This document shows positions 40,563 to 42,666 of a stretch of DNA of 42,666 bases, in pieces. This DNA is from a virus. The notes under the pieces are model-generated. The model did no database searches. It was not told where the DNA came from and worked only from the letters and a program-made list of their open reading frames with translations. The stretch spans positions 1 through 42,666 of IMG/VR virus record IMGVR_UViG_3300034064_000054, one strand, 5' to 3'. Numbering within the stretch: position 1 is the first letter of the stretch; each line of letters starts with the position of its first letter. The position numbers were made by a program, and so were the translations under genes.

Positions 40563-40744
40563 TTCGTTTGCTCCTTCTTGTGCTGGTACACCTGCCGCGC
40601 AGCGGCGGCGAGGGTCACGCCAAAGTGCTCAGCGATCTCCTCAAAGGGCTTACCCTCTACGTACATATCCCAAGCCACCTGACGCTTTTCAGGCGTCCAC
40701 CAGCCAGCAGGCTTGCGGGGGCGACTGACAATGTTACCCGTCAC
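40559..40744 (-). CDS. Small GcrA/HTH-like DNA-binding protein
   Basis: The start is GTG 40744, overlapping the stop of the methyltransferase gene (GTGA). The 61-residue protein has PAGWWTPEKRQVAWDMYVEG and KPFEEIAEHFGVTLAAAARQ, which fits a short HTH of the GcrA/Myb-like group in which WT..K......EG....IA...G is the rule. It probably binds DNA as a small regulator. Its stop overlaps the glycosyltransferase start, so it is co-translated with the modification genes. Confidence 0.65.
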   Translation of the reverse strand: MTGNIVSRPRKPAGWWTPEKRQVAWDMYVEGKPFEEIAEHFGVTLAAAARQVYQHKKEQTK

Positions 40745-41346
40745 TTCTTACGCACCGCAAACTGGTGGCCGATGTGAACGATGTCGAGTGATTCCGCAAA
40801 GGTGTTCACAAAGAAGTCCGTAGCCATCTTAGGGCGATGGAGAATGTCGCGGCTATCACCCCACAGGTAGTCGTCAAACACCATCAAGCCACCCTGCTTC
40901 AGCAGCGGCCACGCCATGCAAGCGTCGGTCAGCACATCCTTGGCAGTATGGCTGCCGTCGATGTAGATGAAGTCAAAAGTCGGGTGGTCTTCGGGAGCTT
41001 CCACCAACCAGTGAGCAAGCTCCTGCACGGATGCGGACTTGTGCTGGAAGATACGGCGGCGCGGGAACTTCTTTGCCGCGACAACCAGATTATGCCGGAA
41101 CCGATCTTCAATACCCTGCACGGTCTCAGCGCTGTGCTCCTCGCTGCCTTCCCATGTGTCGATACAACGAAGGTTATCACCCTCGGTCATCATGTTCTCG
41201 GCCATCCAGACGGCGCTGCGGCCCTCGAACGAACCGATTTCAAGGAAGTTACGCTGCCCCGGCGTACCCGGTAACAACGTAACCAGCTGCTCCCACACAG
41301 GGATGTTGTGGCTGAACCAGTCTTGCGTGAATGTGTATTCGGTCAT
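40741..41346 (-). CDS. Class I SAM-dependent methyltransferase (Methyltransf_24-like)
   Basis: The 201-residue protein has FLEIGSFEGRSAVWMAEN (34-51; the G-containing SAM-binding loop), LRCIDTWEGSEEH, FIYIDGSHTAKDVLTDACMA and GGLMVFDDYLWGD. This is the order of the small Methyltransf_24 group, which methylates sugars or small molecules. It is immediately beside a glycosyltransferase, as in glycan-modifying operons. No DNA-methyltransferase motif (DPPY/NPPY or PCQ) is present. GGAGCAAGCAA ribosome site. The substrate is not known. Confidence 0.85.
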   Translation of the reverse strand: MTEYTFTQDWFSHNIPVWEQLVTLLPGTPGQRNFLEIGSFEGRSAVWMAENMMTEGDNLRCIDTWEGSEEHSAETVQGIEDRFRHNLVVAAKKFPRRRIFQHKSASVQELAHWLVEAPEDHPTFDFIYIDGSHTAKDVLTDACMAWPLLKQGGLMVFDDYLWGDSRDILHRPKMATDFFVNTFAESLDIVHIGHQFAVRKK

Positions 41347-41356
41347 TTGCTTGCTC

Positions 41357-41779
41357 CTATTCTGGTACGCGTTTGAAGTTAATGGTGGGGATTAGAACTA
41401 CCTGCTCAACGTCCATCGGGTCGCCCCGGTCGTAGCGCCCACCTGTGCTTACGGTGTGTTCAGTGGGCAGTTGAATAACGCCAAGCTGGTCGGTCCACTG
41501 CACAGCCAGAAGCGCATCCATGCTGTGACTGGTTACGTCACACAGTGCGTCGTACTTATTTTTGCTAAGCATGTAGGTAGGGTATCGGCTGCGCTCGTTT
41601 TTTCTGGTTTTCACCTCGACCACACACTTGCGGTCACTAAACGAGAACATGCCATCATAGAACGCATACTCCTCGGTGGGCACCTCTGCCTCCAACCCGA
41701 ACGCCCGCCCCAGCTTACTCAGGACGTAGTGTTGGTTGCCACGATCAGCCGCGCTTTCGTATTTCGGCCTACCCGCCAT
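41357..41779 (-). CDS. PD-(D/E)XK-like nuclease, small
   Basis: The start is placed at ATG 41779, which has GGAGCAGATC upstream, rather than seven codons earlier. The 140-residue protein begins MAGRPKYESAADRGNQHYVL. It has YDGMFSF (D42) and CVVEVKTRK (E55, K57), matching D-x(12)-E-x-K of the PD-(D/E)XK superfamily, followed by YPTYMLSKNKYDALCD. It may be a resolvase-like or VRR-NUC-like nuclease, or a DNA-repair accessory. The match is short, so assignment to a specific family is not possible. Confidence 0.65.
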   Translation of the reverse strand: MAGRPKYESAADRGNQHYVLSKLGRAFGLEAEVPTEEYAFYDGMFSFSDRKCVVEVKTRKNERSRYPTYMLSKNKYDALCDVTSHSMDALLAVQWTDQLGVIQLPTEHTVSTGGRYDRGDPMDVEQVVLIPTINFKRVPE

Positions 41780-42227
41780 GATCTGCTCCTTTGTCGACAT
41801 GCTTCGCCTTCAGGACGTCATCGTAGCAATTCTGGGTTAAACGGATTACGTCTTTCAGGAAGTCGGCTGCGATAACCCAGTCTGTCTCCTTCAGCTTGAG
41901 TACGTCCATACCTACGACTCGCCCATCTTGGCCGTCCCAGCGGAACCTGAGTTTAATCTCATCACTAATAACGCGCCCGTTTTTCGCTGCGTAGTGCTTC
42001 GCGTTGTAGTCCGGGTTTTTAAGAAGCCACGCCCGCCTAGAAGCCTTCTGGCAGGTCGTGCAAAACCGCGTACCGTTCGCCCTATAGCTAATGTTACCCT
42101 CTACAAATGGGTGGCCTTGCTTACACACAAGCTTCTTCCGGCGTCCGCGCTTATTCGGGCGTCCGGGCCGCGCAGGTAGGGGGTCGTACCCCAGCGTGTT
42201 TTCCAAGTCTTCAATCTCACCCGCCAT
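41769..42227 (-). CDS. Zinc-binding protein, HNH/intron-endonuclease-like finger
   Basis: The start is set at ATG 42227 with GGGAGCAAGCT as ribosome site, rather than the upstream ATG 42251. The 152-residue protein has a C-x-x-x-H...C-x-x-C finger: C35-K-Q-G-H39-P, then C56-T-T-C59, followed by a basic R-R-A-W helix and a C-terminal domain (VVGMDVLKLKETDWVIAADF). This CxxGHP...G.R.C..C unit appears in phage HNH-type and homing-associated proteins; the remaining nuclease residues are not evident. It overlaps both neighbours by 11 bases. Confidence 0.6.
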   Translation of the reverse strand: MAGEIEDLENTLGYDPLPARPGRPNKRGRRKKLVCKQGHPFVEGNISYRANGTRFCTTCQKASRRAWLLKNPDYNAKHYAAKNGRVISDEIKLRFRWDGQDGRVVGMDVLKLKETDWVIAADFLKDVIRLTQNCYDDVLKAKHVDKGADHGG

Positions 42228-42666
42228 AGCTTGCTCCCATCTTGCTCTCACAGTTTAACGGCAACGCCGCTGCCCACTTCGGGCGGATACGCATACACTG
42301 CTCAACGAACGCACGCGCCTCGTTAGCTTCCTCCTGCGGTGCTACCACCACCACGCTATCGTGGACGGTCATGGCTACCTTGTACCTCCGGGCGATCATC
42401 AGCATCTGGTTAGCGATGATGATGCGGGCCAAGGCTTGGCAGATATTCTCGACGCACTTGCCGCCGTATATCCGCGTAGGGATAACCGCTCGGCCCTTCT
42501 TGGTGTCGTACACCATCTCCTGCTTGCCCTTGTCGTTCAGGATAAGCCGCAGGTTGGGGTAGCGGAGGCGCAACAGGTTGGGGAGTACGATACCCCCAGC
42601 AACAGCCAGCTTCATGCCCTCACCAATCGACGTAAGGTTATTGAGGGCATGAAGCTGGCTGTTGCT
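42217..42666 (-). CDS. DNA polymerase, family A, C-terminal fragment (cut by window edge)
   Basis: The minus-strand frame is open to the window end. It encodes VLPNLLRLRYPNLR, IPTRIYGGKCVENICQALAR, then MTVHDSVVVV (motif C, H and D conserved, the usual E replaced by S) and a C-terminal LNCESKMGASYGG. This is the palm end of a family A replicative polymerase. The upstream fingers and O-helix are outside the window. The last 25 bases are an inverted copy of bases 42598-42622, so the first few residues of this reading (SNSQLHALN) may be an assembly artefact. Confidence 0.85.
   Translation of the reverse strand, partial: SNSQLHALNNLTSIGEGMKLAVAGGIVLPNLLRLRYPNLRLILNDKGKQEMVYDTKKGRAVIPTRIYGGKCVENICQALARIIIANQMLMIARRYKVAMTVHDSVVVVAPQEEANEARAFVEQCMRIRPKWAAALPLNCESKMGASYGG
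42598..42666. repeat. 25-bp perfect inverted repeat at the window end
   Basis: Arms are 42598-42622 and 42642-42666, exact reverse complements, with a 19-base loop. The second arm ends exactly at the last base of the window. This is typical of a fold-back or chimeric contig end, but a true hairpin cannot be excluded. Confidence 0.9.

Noticed and set aside
1-42666. tRNA genes, integrase, attachment sites or a toxin-antitoxin pair
   Set aside because: None was recognised by eye; the window looks like a lytic phage, but regions outside it could hold them.
1-42666. Circular or terminally repeated genome
   Set aside because: The first and last bases do not match each other; both ends cut genes, so the window is a fragment.

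Overview
The window is the late and replication part of a tailed double-stranded DNA bacteriophage, most likely a podovirus-like (short-tailed) virus from an aquatic or environmental metagenome. Evidence: dense phage-only gene content with ATGA/TAATG overlaps, a T7/P22-type adaptor and nozzle set, several large ejection-type proteins, a GH19 endolysin with holin-like neighbours, and a compact replication operon with family A polymerase, primase-helicase, SNF2-type helicase, SSB-like protein and Cas4-like nuclease. No integrase, excisionase or clear lysogeny repressor is visible. The host cannot be named from the sequence; the DNA is moderately GC-rich. Terminase, portal and major capsid genes are not here and presumably lie beyond the left edge. 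Both edges cut genes (a glycosyltransferase on the left, a DNA polymerase on the right).

Layout. (1) 1-5360, plus strand: the end of a glycosyltransferase, then a run of very small basic proteins sharing xAxGG and KRADG/GKTKG motifs, interleaved with two adaptor-type tail proteins, a zinc-ribbon protein and a LAGLIDADG homing endonuclease. (2) 5371-7267: a virion protein and a lysis region (two-TM protein with an EF-hand-like loop, one-TM coiled-coil protein, GH19 endolysin, small holin-like protein). (3) 7267-14898: host-contact and tail-fibre region, dominated by three paralogous proteins each built from exactly seven 47-residue repeats (predicted seven-bladed beta-propellers) with different N-terminal anchors, plus a tail assembly chaperone. 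(4) 14904-17100: nozzle/hub protein and a small partner. (5) 17141-31264: the internal virion (ejection) protein set, ending in one 2751-residue polyvalent protein that carries a GHKL (HSP90-like) ATPase signature and an HELAHH metallopeptidase signature. (6) 31263-31310: a hairpin terminator where the two arms converge. (7) 31357-42666, minus strand: replication and metabolism operon.

How it fits together: the minus-strand arm supplies DNA replication, recombination and modification functions. The plus-strand arm builds the neck, tail, adhesins and ejectosome, then lyses the cell. Points most worth attention are the triplicated seven-repeat propeller adhesins with block-identical blades, the giant ATPase/peptidase ejection protein, and the xAxGG motif spread over many otherwise unrelated virion-region proteins. 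Functions given for small proteins are mostly family resemblance recalled from knowledge, not database searches.
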